Source: Phycisphaerae bacterium
Lineage (GTDB): Bacteria > Planctomycetota > Phycisphaerae > Tepidisphaerales > Tepidisphaeraceae
Assembly (NCBI GenBank): GCA_030448225.1
Contig: JAUJNJ010000004.1
Span: forward strand, 1 to 64,000
DNA: 64,000 nucleotides
Direction of reading: 5' to 3'
The notes beneath the pieces were generated by a model. That model was not told where the DNA came from, did not search any database, and saw nothing but the letters and a program-made list of their open reading frames with translations. The position numbers were made by a program, and so were the translations under genes. The number at the start of each line of letters is the position of its first letter. Within the stretch, counting starts at the first letter, position 1. Positions 1 through 9,303 of this stretch are shown piece after piece.

Positions 1-33
1 TCATCGTGCGTTACGGTCGAGCAGGACCTTCAC
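1..33 (-). pseudogene. Start of a DUF5615-like toxin, cut by a stop after ten codons
   Basis: A GTG overlaps the stop of the DUF433 gene and reads VKVLLDRNAR followed by TGA exactly at the window edge. Toxins of the DUF5615 (Mut7-C/PIN-like) family usually follow DUF433 genes directly and begin with a similar M-[RK]-[IVF]-L-[LV]-D peptide. The early stop means a truncated toxin or a single-base error. The rest of the gene would lie outside the window. Confidence 0.35.
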
Positions 34-251
34 CTGGCGGCGGCGATTGCGCTCGCAATCACGCGGTCCCGCGCCAACTCTAAAACGGCCTGCACCTGCG
101 CGCGCTCAACGGTTGGGAAGCCATGCAGGAAGTCGTCGACCGTCTGTCCGTTGGCGATCACGTCGAACAACGTCCGCACCGGCACCCGAGTCCCCGCGAA
201 GCAGGGCGTGCCGCTCAGGATCTCGGGGTCGATCTGCACAGGGCTGTTCAT
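30..251 (-). CDS. DUF433 domain protein (VapB-type antitoxin)
   Basis: 73 residues covering a whole DUF433 domain. It shows the family pattern of an early I-x-x-x-P-E-I-L-x-G-T-P-C-F stretch, then G-T-R-V-P-V, a D-F-L segment and a C-terminal helix. DUF433 proteins are small winged-helix DNA-binding antitoxins that normally neutralise a DUF5615 nuclease encoded just downstream. Here the downstream frame starts in overlap with the stop codon (see 1-33), as expected for a coupled toxin-antitoxin pair, but stops after ten codons. The ATG at 251 is the only sensible start. Confidence 0.8.
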   Translation of the reverse strand: MNSPVQIDPEILSGTPCFAGTRVPVRTLFDVIANGQTVDDFLHGFPTVERAQVQAVLELARDRVIASAIAAAR

Positions 252-331
252 GAGGCGATGATATCAATCCGGCGCACCAAGCTGCGCGTCCTGAGGAATT
301 GGGCGCATCTGCAATCGCAGACGCAAGGCCC

Positions 332-1435
332 TTAAGCGTCGGTGCGCATACCTTCCAAGATCGTGGCGTAAGCAGTTAACCACCACGGGTGTTTGTTCTG
401 GTCTGTCTTAAACGATCCCAACTCTCGGATCGAGTAGTTAGCTGCGACCTCCGGCCGGTTGTTGTAGATCAATGTGAGGGTGCAAGACTTGAAGGCATCA
501 GGCTCACCATCGCCGTCGTAGAGCGGAGGCATGTTGGGCTCCCACGGGCGGTTTGGGACGTCCGAAAGGTTCGCCATCGTTTCGCGGCTATGATCATCAG
601 GTTCAGAATCGAGTGAAACGATCCGCACCCGCCGAGGAATTGCGGCTGTGATAGCCGTACTTTCAGACGCCTTGTCAATGCAGTCAGCAAGGTCGATCGA
701 TCTCAGTCGCCACAGCAATTCCACGTCGTTCCCATCTGACTTGGCGCGCATGTCTCCGCTGTTCCGTCGCGTCCTAACACCATCGGCGTTCTCGCACGTA
801 ACGTCACCTCGCAGCTGAACACCTGCCGCTATGTCCAATGCAATGCTCCGCTCCGTCTCATCTCGTCCCCATTGCGCGAGGTCGCCGAACGGTAGGACGA
901 ATGAGTCGGAATCGTCAATGGAGAAGACCGTGATGTGGCCGCTTGCGAGTTTCACCGGCCTATTCGACAGCATCATCTCCATGAGTGGATGCACGACGTA
1001 TTTGCGGTGGTAGCTCGGCGCGAACTCATGTTCAAGCCGTGTCGAGTAGGAGACTTTTCCGAGATGTTCAGCTTCGGCTCGGCGATTCTCTTCAAACGCT
1101 TCTAGAAGTTCTCGACGGACGCCGTGAAATCGGAGCCGTAGCTCAATAGTCCTCAGCGGTTGACCCGACAGCACAATCTCCCGCGTCGTCCTTTCTCGCT
1201 CAAATGCTGCGGCTTCCTCTTCTTTCTTCTTGTCTTTTTCCTTCCAGATCGCCTGACCGATCGTGAGGGTCAGCGCCAAACCAGCGAGGATCAAGCATGC
1301 TCCGCCAGCGCCCGTGATGCGGGACGTTCCGTCTGATCGCTCTTCGCGGACGGTTGCTAAGCTGGGGATAAGCCCTAAGGCGATCAGGATCGCCGAGACG
1401 ACCGCGACGTTGATTAGCCTCAGTGTGAAGGTCAT
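332..1435 (-). CDS. Uncharacterised membrane-anchored protein
   Basis: 367 residues in a clean frame. Residues 5-30 form one hydrophobic helix and about 45-65 a second, followed by a strongly charged stretch with KEKDKKKEEE (about 68-77). The remaining 290 residues are soluble and mixed, with no recognised motif. The likely topology is two N-terminal membrane helices with a large cytoplasmic domain. It lies between the DUF433 gene and nrdJ on the same strand, but a hairpin at 1480-1511 separates it from nrdJ. Function unknown. Base composition is a little less G+C-rich than in the neighbours. Confidence 0.6.
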   Translation of the reverse strand: MTFTLRLINVAVVSAILIALGLIPSLATVREERSDGTSRITGAGGACLILAGLALTLTIGQAIWKEKDKKKEEEAAAFERERTTREIVLSGQPLRTIELRLRFHGVRRELLEAFEENRRAEAEHLGKVSYSTRLEHEFAPSYHRKYVVHPLMEMMLSNRPVKLASGHITVFSIDDSDSFVLPFGDLAQWGRDETERSIALDIAAGVQLRGDVTCENADGVRTRRNSGDMRAKSDGNDVELLWRLRSIDLADCIDKASESTAITAAIPRRVRIVSLDSEPDDHSRETMANLSDVPNRPWEPNMPPLYDGDGEPDAFKSCTLTLIYNNRPEVAANYSIRELGSFKTDQNKHPWWLTAYATILEGMRTDA

Positions 1436-1479
1436 CTATTGCTCAAGAGTCGCGAGCGGAAATTCGTTACTTCCGCGAA

Positions 1480-1511
1480 GCGGCCGGAAGCCCGTTAGAG
1501 CTCCCGGCCGC
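1480..1511 (-). terminator. Stem-loop 30 nt after nrdJ
   Basis: Arms at 1480-1491 and 1500-1511 pair over 12 bp with one mismatch around an 8-nt loop. It lies directly downstream of the nrdJ stop codon. No U-run follows, so it may be a Rho-assisted or structural 3-prime end rather than a classical intrinsic terminator. Confidence 0.4.
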
Positions 1512-1541
1512 GGGTTGTGGGTTACTTGTCAATCATCTTGA

Positions 1542-4500
1542 TCAGCTGCAGCCCATCGAGTTGCCGCAATTCAGGCACTTGTAGCAGGTGCCGCTTCTCA
1601 CCGTGATGCTGCCGCAGACGTCGCAGGCGGGGGCGTCGGCCTGCATGTGGCTGCCCTGTTGGCTGAGGGGGTCGGCCACCACCGCCAGTCGCAGGGTGGG
1701 GGCGGAGGGCGTGGGGGCGCCGACCTCCGGGGCCTGCAGGTGGGTGCTGTGGGCGTCCTTCAGCACGTCGTCGTCCAGTTCCGCGTGCTCGATCGGCTCG
1801 GCGTCGATCTCCATGCGGGGGCCGTGGCCGTTGCCGGACTTCTTGGCCTCGGTCTTGGGGTCGGCGGGCTTGGCCTCGATCTTCTTCGCCGGGCGCTGCG
1901 GGGCGTGGGCGGCGCGGTAGCCGGGGACGAACTCCATCGCCAGGTAGCGGAAGATGTAGTCGACGAGCGACTTGGCGATCGGGATCTCGGCGTTGCGGGT
2001 CATGCCGCTCGGTTCGAAGCGGACGTGCTCGAACTTGCGGACGAGCGACTCGACGCCCACGCCGTACTGGAGCGACACCGACACGAGGGTGGCGATCGTG
2101 TCCATCAGCCCGCCGATCGTGGAGCCTTCCTTGGCGATGCGGATGAACACCTCGCCCGGCTGGCCGTCGTCGTAGAGGCCGACCGTGATGTACCCCTCGT
2201 GCCCGGCGACGTCGAACTTGTGCGTCAGGGCCCGGCGGGTGTCGGGGAGCCGCCGGCGGAGCGGGCGCTCGACGATGCGCTCGACGATCCGCTCCACGAC
2301 GTGCGTCTGGGCGGGGGCGAGATTATCCGAGGCGATTTTGGGTTTTGGATTGTGGATTTCGGAGAACGCGGTCGCCGCCATCGCGACGTCGCGGGCGACC
2401 TCCTCCTGGGCATCCTTCACCGCGTCCTCGTCCTCCTCGTCGGTCTGCTCCTCGAGGTCCTCGTCGCTCTTGATGTTGAGCGGCTGGCTGAGCTTCGAGC
2501 CGTCGCGGTAGAGCGCGTTGGCCTTGAGCCCCAGTTGCCACGACAGCAGGTACGACCCCTTGATCTCCTCGACGGTCGCCTCGTTGGGCAGGTTGATCGT
2601 CTTGGAGATCGCGCCGGTGATGAACGGCTGGGCGGCGGCCATCATGCGGATGTGGCCCTCGACGGCGATGAACCGCTTACCGGTCTTGCCGCACTTGTTG
2701 GCGCAGTCGAAGACGGGCGGGTGCTCGTCCTTCAGGTGCGGCGCGCCCTCGACGGTGCCGCGGCCGCAGATGATGTCGTTCGCCTCGTCGATCTGCTTCT
2801 TCGTGAAGCCGAGGTGGCGGAGCAGGTTGAACTTCGGGTCCTGCCACTCGGACTCGGCGACGCCGAGGCGCTTCATGACGGCCGCGCCGAGGCTCCAGGG
2901 GCTGAACGCGAAGCTGATCTCGAACGTGCCGGGCAGGGCGGTCTCGATCTTGGTCAGCTCAGCCTCGGTGAAGCCGAGGCTGCGGAGCTTCTCGTGGTTG
3001 ACGTGCGGCGCGTCGTGGAGCGTAAGGGTGCCCATGACGAACTGCAGGATCTCGTGGACCTGCTGATTGTCGTAGCCGAGGTTGCGTGCAGGGCCGGCGT
3101 GAGCGACTGGTTGGCGATCTTGAAGTAGCCGCCGCCGGCGAGCTTCTTGAACTTCACGAGCGCGAAGTCGGGTTCGACGCCGGTGGTGTCGCAGTCCATG
3201 AGCAGGCCGATCGTGCCGGTCGGGCGATGACGGTCGTCTGCGCGTTGCGGTAGCCGTGGCGTTCGCCGAGCTGCAGAGCCCGGTCCCAGCACTCGCGCGG
3301 CTTGGCCAGAGCGAGCGGGGGCCATCGAGTCGATGTCGTTGAACTGGGATGCGTCAATGCCGACCGGGTGGATGTCGAGCCGCTCATACGGCCCGGCGGC
3401 CTTCTGACCGCGGAGGTCGCGGTCGACGTCGTAGGCGCGCGGCGGTGGTTGCGGATGACCCGCAGCATGTCGGCCTTGTTCTGCTCGTAGCCGGGGAACG
3501 GTCCCATCTCGCGGGCCATCTCCGCGCTGGTCGCGTCTCGCCGGTGAGGATCGACGTCAGCGCGCGCGCAGACCGCGGCGGCCCTTCTCGCTGTCGTAGG
3601 GGATGCCGGCCTGCATGAGCATCGCCGAGGTTGGCGTAGCCGAGGCCGAGCGTGCGGAACTTGTACGACAGCCGCGCGATCGCCTCGGACGGGAAACTGG
3701 CCATGAGGACCGAGATCTCCAGGACCATCGTCCAGATGCGGCAGCCGTGGCGGTACCCCTCGACGTCGAAGCGGCGGCTCTCGGCGTCGTAGAACGTCAG
3801 GACGTTCAGCGACGCCAGGTTGCACGCCGTATCGTCGAGGAACATGTACTCCGAGCAGTTGTGGACGGTCAGCCCGTTCGCGACGAAGAGCTGGTCGTCG
3901 GCTCGGTGAGGTCGAACACCTGCTGGCGGCCGATCGGCCGGAGCGAGGCGACGTGGTCATAATTGCCCCCGCCGGACCGCGACGGATTCGCGATCGCGAA
4001 GGAGACGGCGCCCGGCGAGCTGCTCGAGCTTCTTGCCCGGGAGCAGGCCGACGTGTTTGGCAAAAGAGCGGAGGCTGCCCGGGTCGATCCGCAGGCCGTG
4101 GCGTCTCGATTCTGCGTCGCCGCGCGAACGAACGGGGCCAGGCCACCCCACTGCGCAGGCCCGGCGCGCTACGCGGAGCCACGGGAGGCTCGACGTGTGC
4201 GGCCGGTCGATCGGACAGCAGCTCCGCAGGGGCTCGCCCCCGCTCGTGGCGGCGGCTCCGCCGTCGCCAATTAAACCGTCAGAGCCGGCGTCGTCCGTGA
4301 TGCCGGATTGGATGCCGAAGCCCAGGAGCAGGAGCTGGAGGTCTTCCAGCAGGCCCTTGTTGTCGCTCGTGAGCTGGAGTGTGTTGTTGACGACTGCCCG
4401 TCCGCCGTGAACAGCGCGCAGCAGGTGCTTCTGGGCGGCCAGCCCGCCGGTGAAGACGTCGTCGCCGAGGCGGCGGCGGCCGGCGTCGAAGCGCAGGAAC

Positions 4501-6335
4501 GCCTTGAGGCGGCTCAGCAGCCGGCGGTTGGTGAGCGTCATCGTCAGCGTGTCGGACGAGCCGCCGGTCGCCGCAGTTTGGGCATTGTGGCAGCGGCGTC
4601 GGCGCGCCGTCGACCATGGCGGCGTTGACGTAGTCGTCGCCGTAGAGCCGCTGGCCCCACTGGTCTGCGACGTAGCGGGCGAAGTCGTCGATCGCGGCGG
4701 TGTCGCTGAGGCGGAGCGTCGAGCCGCAGCGCGTCGAGGCGGGTGTTGGCGCCGGACAGGAACAGGCCCAGGAGCTGGAAGAACTTCGCGTCCTGCGGCT
4801 CGCCGATCTCGTTGACGCTCGCCGGCTGGCTGGGGAGCTTCACCTCGTCGTCGCTCGTGAGGTGCTGCGCTCGACCCAGCCGCGGCTGCGCGGTCCAGAC
4901 CTTGTGGTCGGCCGTGAGCTTCAGCGCGTAGCCGCCGGCGGTGCGGAGCTCGAACACGTCCTTCGTGCCGGTCGGGAACGCGCTCCTCGACGACGTGCAC
5001 CTCCTGCGCGCGTGCAGGTTCGTCACGACGCGGGCGGGCAGGTGGATCATCTGGTCGATGCGCGGCAGATCCCGCCGGGCGTGAGCACGCGGGTGTCGCC
5101 GGTGACGCAGGGTTTGACGCGTTGATGCGGCCCGACTGCGGACAGGTGTGCCACTGGTTGATCGTGTCGTCGTACTGCACGCCCGGGTCGGCGCATCGCC
5201 AGGCGGCGTAGGAGATCTGGTCCCACAGGTCGCGGGCCTTGAGCGTCTTGGCGACCTTGCCGCTCGTGCGGTTGGTGAGCGTCCAGTCGCCGTCCTGCTC
5301 CAGCGCTTGAAGAACGCGTTGGGGATGCGGACGGAGTTGTTCGAGTTCTGGCCGCTGACGGTGTAGTAGGCCTCGCCGTTGAAGTCGTAGTCGAGCTTCA
5401 GGCCGAGGCGGCTGGCCGTGTCCTGCTGCTCCTTGGGGAGGTGCTTGATGCCCTCGGCGAGCCGCGGGCGACCTTCAGCTCCTCGCGGACCTTCCAGTTG
5501 ACGAACATCTCGACGTCCGGGTGGTCGAGGTCGAGGCAGACCATCTTGGCGGCGCGCGGCGGGTGGTGCCGCCGGACTTGATCGCGCCGGCAGGCGCGGT
5601 CGCCGATCTTCAGGGCTCATGAGGCCCGACGACTTGCCGCCGCCGCTGAGCGGCTCGTTCTCGCCGCGGAGCTGGGAGAAGTTCGACCCGGTGCCCGAGC
5701 CGTACTTGAACAGCCGCGCTCGCGGACCCACAGGTCCATGATGCCGCCGTCGCCGACGAGGTCGTCCTTCACGCTCTGGATGAAGCAGGCGTGCGGCTGG
5801 GGGTGGGAGTAGGCGTCGCGGCTGCGGGAGCATCTCGCCGCTCTTGGGGTCGCAGTAGTAGTGCCCCTGGGCCGGGCCGGTGATGCCGTAGGCGAAGTTC
5901 AGGCCCGTGTTGAACCACTGCGGGCTGTTGGGCGCGCATCTGAGTGCAGCAGCATGTGGGCGAGCTCGTCGTAGAACGCCTGCGCGTCCTCGGCGGTGTC
6001 GAAGTAGCCGTGCTTCTCGCCCCAGTAGCGCCAGCACCCGGCGAGGCGGTGGATCACCTGCTTGGCGGACTTCTCCGGGCCGGTCACGACGTGCCCCTGG
6101 GCGTCGCGCATCGGCGAGCCGGTCTCGGGGTCGACCTGCGGGACGCCGCCTTGCGGAAGTACTTGCTCACCATGATGTCGGTGGCGAGCTGCGACCACTG
6201 GGCGGGGATCTCGGCGTCGTTCATCTCGAACACGACCGAGCCGTCCGGGTTGCTGATCCGGCTCGTGCGCTCTCGTACTGCAGCGTCGAGTAAACGTCCT
6301 GTCCCCTGCTTCGTGAATCGGCGGGTGATCTTCAT
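1542..6335 (-). CDS. nrdJ: Adenosylcobalamin-dependent (class II) ribonucleoside-diphosphate reductase, intein-containing, frames broken
   Basis: Reduces ribonucleotides to deoxyribonucleotides with a B12 radical. Reading from ATG 6335 ([11 protein letters not shown]; purine-rich AAGGAAAGGGAA upstream), class II signatures appear in order although the frame changes many times: [17 protein letters not shown] (about 5880-5930), [14 protein letters not shown] (about 5650-5700), [31 protein letters not shown] (about 5470-5530), INASNP (about 5110-5130), then after an intein [32 protein letters not shown] (about 3180-3220) and [12 protein letters not shown]. The last 498 residues (3035-1542) are one clean frame ending in a TSCPD-like region and a four-cysteine zinc ribbon (CDVCG...CYKCLNCG), as usual for long NrdJ. 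Without the intein the protein would be about 1,180 residues. The shifts are mostly one-base losses in G or C runs, for example the missing C in the codons for IAPTG near 3222, which points to consensus errors. No cobalamin-riboswitch B12 box was seen upstream. Confidence 0.9.
3858..5109 (-). mobile_element. Intein with LAGLIDADG-type endonuclease region inside nrdJ
   Basis: Roughly 417 codons interrupt NrdJ between INASNP and CSEYMFLDD. The N-terminal splice block is [13 protein letters not shown] (Cys1 at 5107-5109, one base missing just before it). Block B is L-T-A-D-H-K-V-W-T (about 4890). A LAGLIDADG-like motif can be rebuilt near 4400 as L-L-R-A-L-F-T-A-D-G-A-V-V-N-N if a GC pair and a G are restored, followed by [16 protein letters not shown]. 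The C-terminal block is [21 protein letters not shown] followed by Cys+1 (3855-3857). Both splice residues (Cys1 and the HN/C junction) are present. The insertion point is the conserved NPC-SEY loop, a recurrent intein site in class II reductases. Several frame shifts obscure the middle, so endonuclease activity cannot be judged. Confidence 0.88.
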
Positions 6336-6395
6336 TATTGAACTTCCCTTTCCTTGCGTGGCTGCGTGCGGCGGACTGCTTCGTGATTAAGTCGT

Positions 6396-6478
6396 GGTGC
6401 GTATTGCGTAGTGCGTAAGAAGAAGTGCGAGGCGCGTCTTTTTCTCTTCTTACGCACTACGCAATACGCACTACGCAT
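6396..6478. repeat. Word-repeat hairpin (GTGCGTA/TTGCGTA units)
   Basis: Left arm about 6397-6425 is made of GTGCGTA, TTGCGTA and GTGCGTA units followed by AGAAGAAG. The right arm 6444-6471 is its reverse complement, with a loop of about 18 nt. It lies between the last lipoprotein gene and nrdJ, both on the minus strand. It belongs to the word-repeat islands described in the findings. In transcripts it would form a 28-bp hairpin. Confidence 0.75.
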
Positions 6479-6497
6479 AAGGACAATAGGACTCCGG

Positions 6498-6523
6498 CCG
6501 CGGCCCGAGAGGGCTCGCCGCGG
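6498..6523 (-). terminator. G+C-rich stem-loop after the lipoprotein operon
   Basis: CCGCGGC at 6498-6504 pairs perfectly with GCCGCGG at 6517-6523. It is 35 nt downstream of the stop of the third lipoprotein gene. No U-run follows on the minus strand. Confidence 0.4.
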
Positions 6524-6557
6524 TGGGGAGCGATCTACGATGACGTCGCGGTCGGTG

Positions 6558-6896
6558 TTAGTCCCTGCGGAGGTAGACGGTGTACTTGTGGTCGTTGTCG
6601 AGTTCCGGCTCGGCGACGGTCTGAAGGCCGACCGACACGCGGTCGTCGTCGGAGCGCGATCGTGAAAGCCGTCTCGCCGTTGCGGAGCAGGCCGGACCAG
6701 ACGATCTTATTCGCCTCGTTGTCGAGCACGAACGCTTCGCCCGGGTCGGTGGCCTTGTACGTGAGTTCACCCCTTGCCCGAGGCGACGCGGTCGGCCCCG
6801 GCGGGGACACGGCGCGCCCTTGGTCGCGCAACCTGCGGCAATCATGCCGAGCAATGCTGCGGCCGCGATTGTCTTGAGCGTCTTCCACTGATTCAT
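6558..6896 (-). CDS. Small lipoprotein, third of three in a row (frame broken)
   Basis: The N-terminus MNQWKTLKTIAAAALLGMIAAGC is a lipoprotein signal with lipobox I-A-A-G-C, so the mature protein would be lipidated at Cys23. A GGAGG ribosome-binding site sits 5 nt before ATG 6896. The middle reads G-E-L-T-Y-K-A-T-D-P-G-E-A-F-V-L-D-N-E in the +2 frame, then returns to end in D-N-D-H-K-Y-T-V-Y-L-R-R-D-stop, so two indels are needed. The body looks like a small beta-rich domain containing the phrases A-N-K-I-V-W-S-G and G-E-T-A-F-T-I, shared in style with the two preceding lipoproteins. Function unknown. Confidence 0.6.
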   Translation of the reverse strand: MNQWKTLKTIAAAALLGMIAAGCATKGAPCPRRGRPRRLGQGVNSRTRPPTRAKRSCSTTRRIRSSGPACSATARRLSRSRSDDDRVSVGLQTVAEPELDNDHKYTVYLRRD

Positions 6897-6953
6897 ATCG
6901 CCTCCGGTGCGTTCGGTGTCATTCGCGGGCCGTCGATCCACGCGACCCCGATC

Positions 6954-7502
6954 TTAGTAGCGCACGTCGCGGTCGCGGTCACGGCCAAAATCACGGGCCG
7001 GGCGGCGGTCGCGGTCGGCGTCGCGGCTCGGGCGATCTTCGTCGGCTCGCCGTAGAAGTAGATGCGGTGGCGGTGGTCGTTCGCCAGCTTGCGCATCCGC
7101 TTCGGCCCCGACAGCGGCTTGCCGTCGACCTCGATCACGTCGCCGACGGAGTCGACGGTGATCGTCTCGCCCTCGAAGAGCTGCGTCTCGAGCAGCAGCT
7201 TCAGGTCGTGCGTGTCCTCCACGAAGACGACGCCGTCGCGGTTGGGGGTGAACGTGACGCGGCCCTTGCCCTCGTTGGCGAGGCGGGCGGCGGCGGGAAT
7301 CCCCGCGGCCCGGGCCCGCGGCTCGGCCGACCGGTCGCGCTTGGCCGTAGGCGTCGTCGTCGCGGCGGGGGCGGTCGTCCCGGCGCGGCCGCAGTTGCTC
7401 CGTCTCCCCGCCGTCGATCGAGCACCCGCCGACGGCGAGAGCTGCGACGGCGACGAGCAGCGTTAGGCCTCGCGTGATGTCGTTCGTGCTTCGCGTGTTC
7501 AT
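6954..7502 (-). CDS. Lipoprotein, second of three (frame broken)
   Basis: Starts at ATG 7502, overlapping the stop of the preceding gene by four bases (translational coupling). Residues 8-27 are a signal with lipobox A-V-G-G-C. A D/R-rich linker follows. The main domain is legible in another frame as V-E-D-T-H-D-L-K-L-L-L-E-T-Q-L-F-E-G-E, then I-T-V-D-S-V-G-D-V-I-E-V-D-G-K-P-L-S-G. The C-terminus is a charged D-R-D-R-D tail ending at 6954. At least two frame changes lie between 7330 and 7040. The beta-rich domain resembles that of its neighbours, suggesting a small paralogous family. Function unknown. Confidence 0.6.
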   Translation of the reverse strand: MNTRSTNDITRGLTLLVAVAALAVGGCSIDGGETEQLRPRRDDRPRRDDDAYGQARPVGRAAGPGRGDSRRRPPRQRGQGPRHVHPQPRRRRLRGGHARPEAAARDAALRGRDDHRRLRRRRDRGRRQAAVGAEADAQAGERPPPPHLLLRRADEDRPSRDADRDRRPARDFGRDRDRDVRY

Positions 7503-8024
7503 CGCTCCTCAATGCTGACCTCGATCAGATCCAGCCCGTCGCGCTCGCAGTCATCCGCGTCGTGATCGCTCACCGCGGTCGCGGCCGCAGCGTGCCCCGT
7601 CTCGCCACGTTCGATCCCTCGGGCTGGAGGAGATCGCGTACTTGCGGCCGCGCGGCAGGGGCCGTCGAGCAGCGTCACCTTTCCGAACACGACGCCGTAC
7701 CGGTCGTCGACGCGGAGGATCGTCTGCGCCGGCGCCGAACGACTCGGCCAGCGCTTGCCAGTCGTGGCATCCGTGACGCGGAACCGTCCGCGGCCCTCGG
7801 TCATGTAGACGAGCGGCGAGACACCTTCCTTCACCGCGACCGCCTCGGCCGCGACGGGCAGCGGCGTGCTTTCCCAACTCTCATCCATCACCGGCTTCGT
7901 CGTCACCGGCCGGTTGCGGAACGCCCGGGCGTCCGCAGCGGACGCGCTCTCGGGGTCGCCGCCGCACCCGCCGAGACCGGCGGCGACGAGCCGCGAGCGA
8001 GAGGATGACGAGGTGCTTGCTCAT
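7499..8024 (-). CDS. Lipoprotein, first of three (frame broken)
   Basis: ATG 8024 opens M-S-K-H-L-V-I-L-S-L-A; after restoring about one lost codon position it continues V-A-A-G-L-G-G-C-G-G-D, a clear lipobox. The next part (about 7906-7750) is clean and contains V-S-P-L-V-Y-M-T-E-G-R-G-R-F-R-V-T-D-A-T-T-G-K. Two further shifts occur near 7740 and 7650, and the frame ending E-V-S-I-E-E-R-stop overlaps the next start. It begins 26 nt after dcd ends, so dcd and the lipoproteins may share a transcript. Function unknown. Confidence 0.6.
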
Positions 8025-8050
8025 TTGACGACGAAACGGGTGGGGCGGGC

Positions 8051-8610
8051 TCAATCAACCTTCGGCAGCGTCAGGCCGACCTGGTCCTGGTACTTGCCGG
8101 CCTTGTCGGCGTAGCTGACGGCGCAGACGCGGTCGGCCTTGAGGAACAGCAGTTGGGCGATCCCCTCGTTGGCGTAGATCTTGGCCGGCAGGGGGGTCGT
8201 GTTGCTGATCTCGAGCGTGATCTTGCCGCGCCACTCGGCTCGATCGGCGTCACGTTCACGATGATGCCGCAGCGGGCGTACGTGCTCTTGCCGACGCAGA
8301 TCGCCAGCATGTCGCGCGGCATCTCGACCGTCTCGACCGTCTCGCACAGCGCGAAGCTGTTCGGCGGGATCAGCACGTGGTCCTTGCCCGTCTCGTCGGT
8401 GTCGACCGTCACGAACGACTTCTCGCTGAACCGCTTGGGGTCGACGATCTCGCTGTTGACGTTCGTGAAGATCTTGAACGCGCTGCCGACCCGCAGGTCG
8501 TACCCGTAGCTCGATACGCCGAAGCTGATCTTGCCCGGCCGCTTGGTGTTTTCCTCGAACGGCTCGATGCCGATCAGTTCACGGATTTGCGTGTCGCAGA
8601 GAATGCCCAT
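8051..8610 (-). CDS. dcd: dCTP deaminase
   Basis: Deaminates dCTP to dUTP, feeding dTMP synthesis. About 187 residues, the usual length of this homotrimeric enzyme. The N-terminal [12 protein letters not shown] and [10 protein letters not shown] segments, then [24 protein letters not shown] and the catalytic-Glu strand [12 protein letters not shown] are all present. The C-terminus is [10 protein letters not shown]. One frame shift at about 8237 separates T-P-I-E-P from E-W-R-G-K, probably one lost base in a G run, so a working gene is likely. It is functionally linked to nearby nrdJ (dNTP supply). Confidence 0.92.
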
Positions 8611-9303
8611 GGAGCGGCTCGCCTCACTGTCGCGAAGGACCCAGAGGAAATTGTGGCGACGACGGGGCGGCGGGGGGAGAGGGAAACGACGTGAATTGTT
8701 ACGTCACCTTCCGCCGGCGTCCGTCGAGGCTTACGTCGAAGTCAACGACCCTTCAGTTCCTGTGCACGCGGCCCGGAAGCAAACGTCATCCTCCCTGACG
8801 ACGGCGCACAGCACGTTGCCCTTCGGCCCGGCTCATCCCTGACAAGCGGCTCACGCGATCATTACAATCAGTGTGCCGACGATTGCCCTTTCCCACCCGT
8901 TTCTGCCGCCCGTCCGCCCCACGGTTCATCGGCCACACGGGGCGGGACTATACACTACATCTGGTAGAGGACAAGAACTTCTTCTGCCAAGGTTGGTATA
9001 GGCGCGATTAAACGAGGTGCTAACGATCGAGCATTGCGAGGGTTAGGTTAACCGAAAAAACAGGCAGGGCCGCGCGACGTTCAACAGGGGCACAACTTAT
9101 CCACCGCCTGTGCGCCAGGAGGTGGTGGATAGAAATCGAAAAGCGGACACAAGTGGTGGATCGGCGCGCAGTTATCTCCCGGGGCCGCCGAGCCGTGACA
9201 AATGCTACCGCAACTCCGTCAGCCTCCGACAGGTCGTCGCGGACGGCACAACATACGGTGCCGGACGGGAGAATTACACCACATATAGGTGACGTCTCCG
9301 CAG
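8611..9303. other. Gene-free stretch upstream of dcd
   Basis: No convincing ORF on either strand. It is relatively A+T-rich for this window. An imperfect hairpin (GTCCGCCCC against GGGGCGGGAC) lies at about 8909-8948, followed by TATACACTACATC. TTATCCACC at 9097-9105 and an inverted GGTGGATAG at 9124-9132 resemble DnaA boxes with mismatches. It presumably holds the dcd promoter and the 3-prime end of the TIGR03067 gene. Confidence 0.4.

Noticed and set aside
1647..3128. Long plus-strand open frame opposite the nrdJ C-terminus
   Set aside because: Its composition (runs of G, L, V, D and R) is that of the antisense frame of a high-G+C gene; nrdJ on the other strand is unmistakable.
3036..6300. 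nrdJ as a true pseudogene
   Set aside because: Changes are frame-only, protein motifs are perfectly conserved between them, and no other reductase is visible; sequence error is the simpler view.
6336..6557. Cobalamin riboswitch upstream of B12-dependent nrdJ
   Set aside because: Expected from function, but no B12-box-like GCCACTG sequence or matching fold could be found; only a word-repeat hairpin is present.
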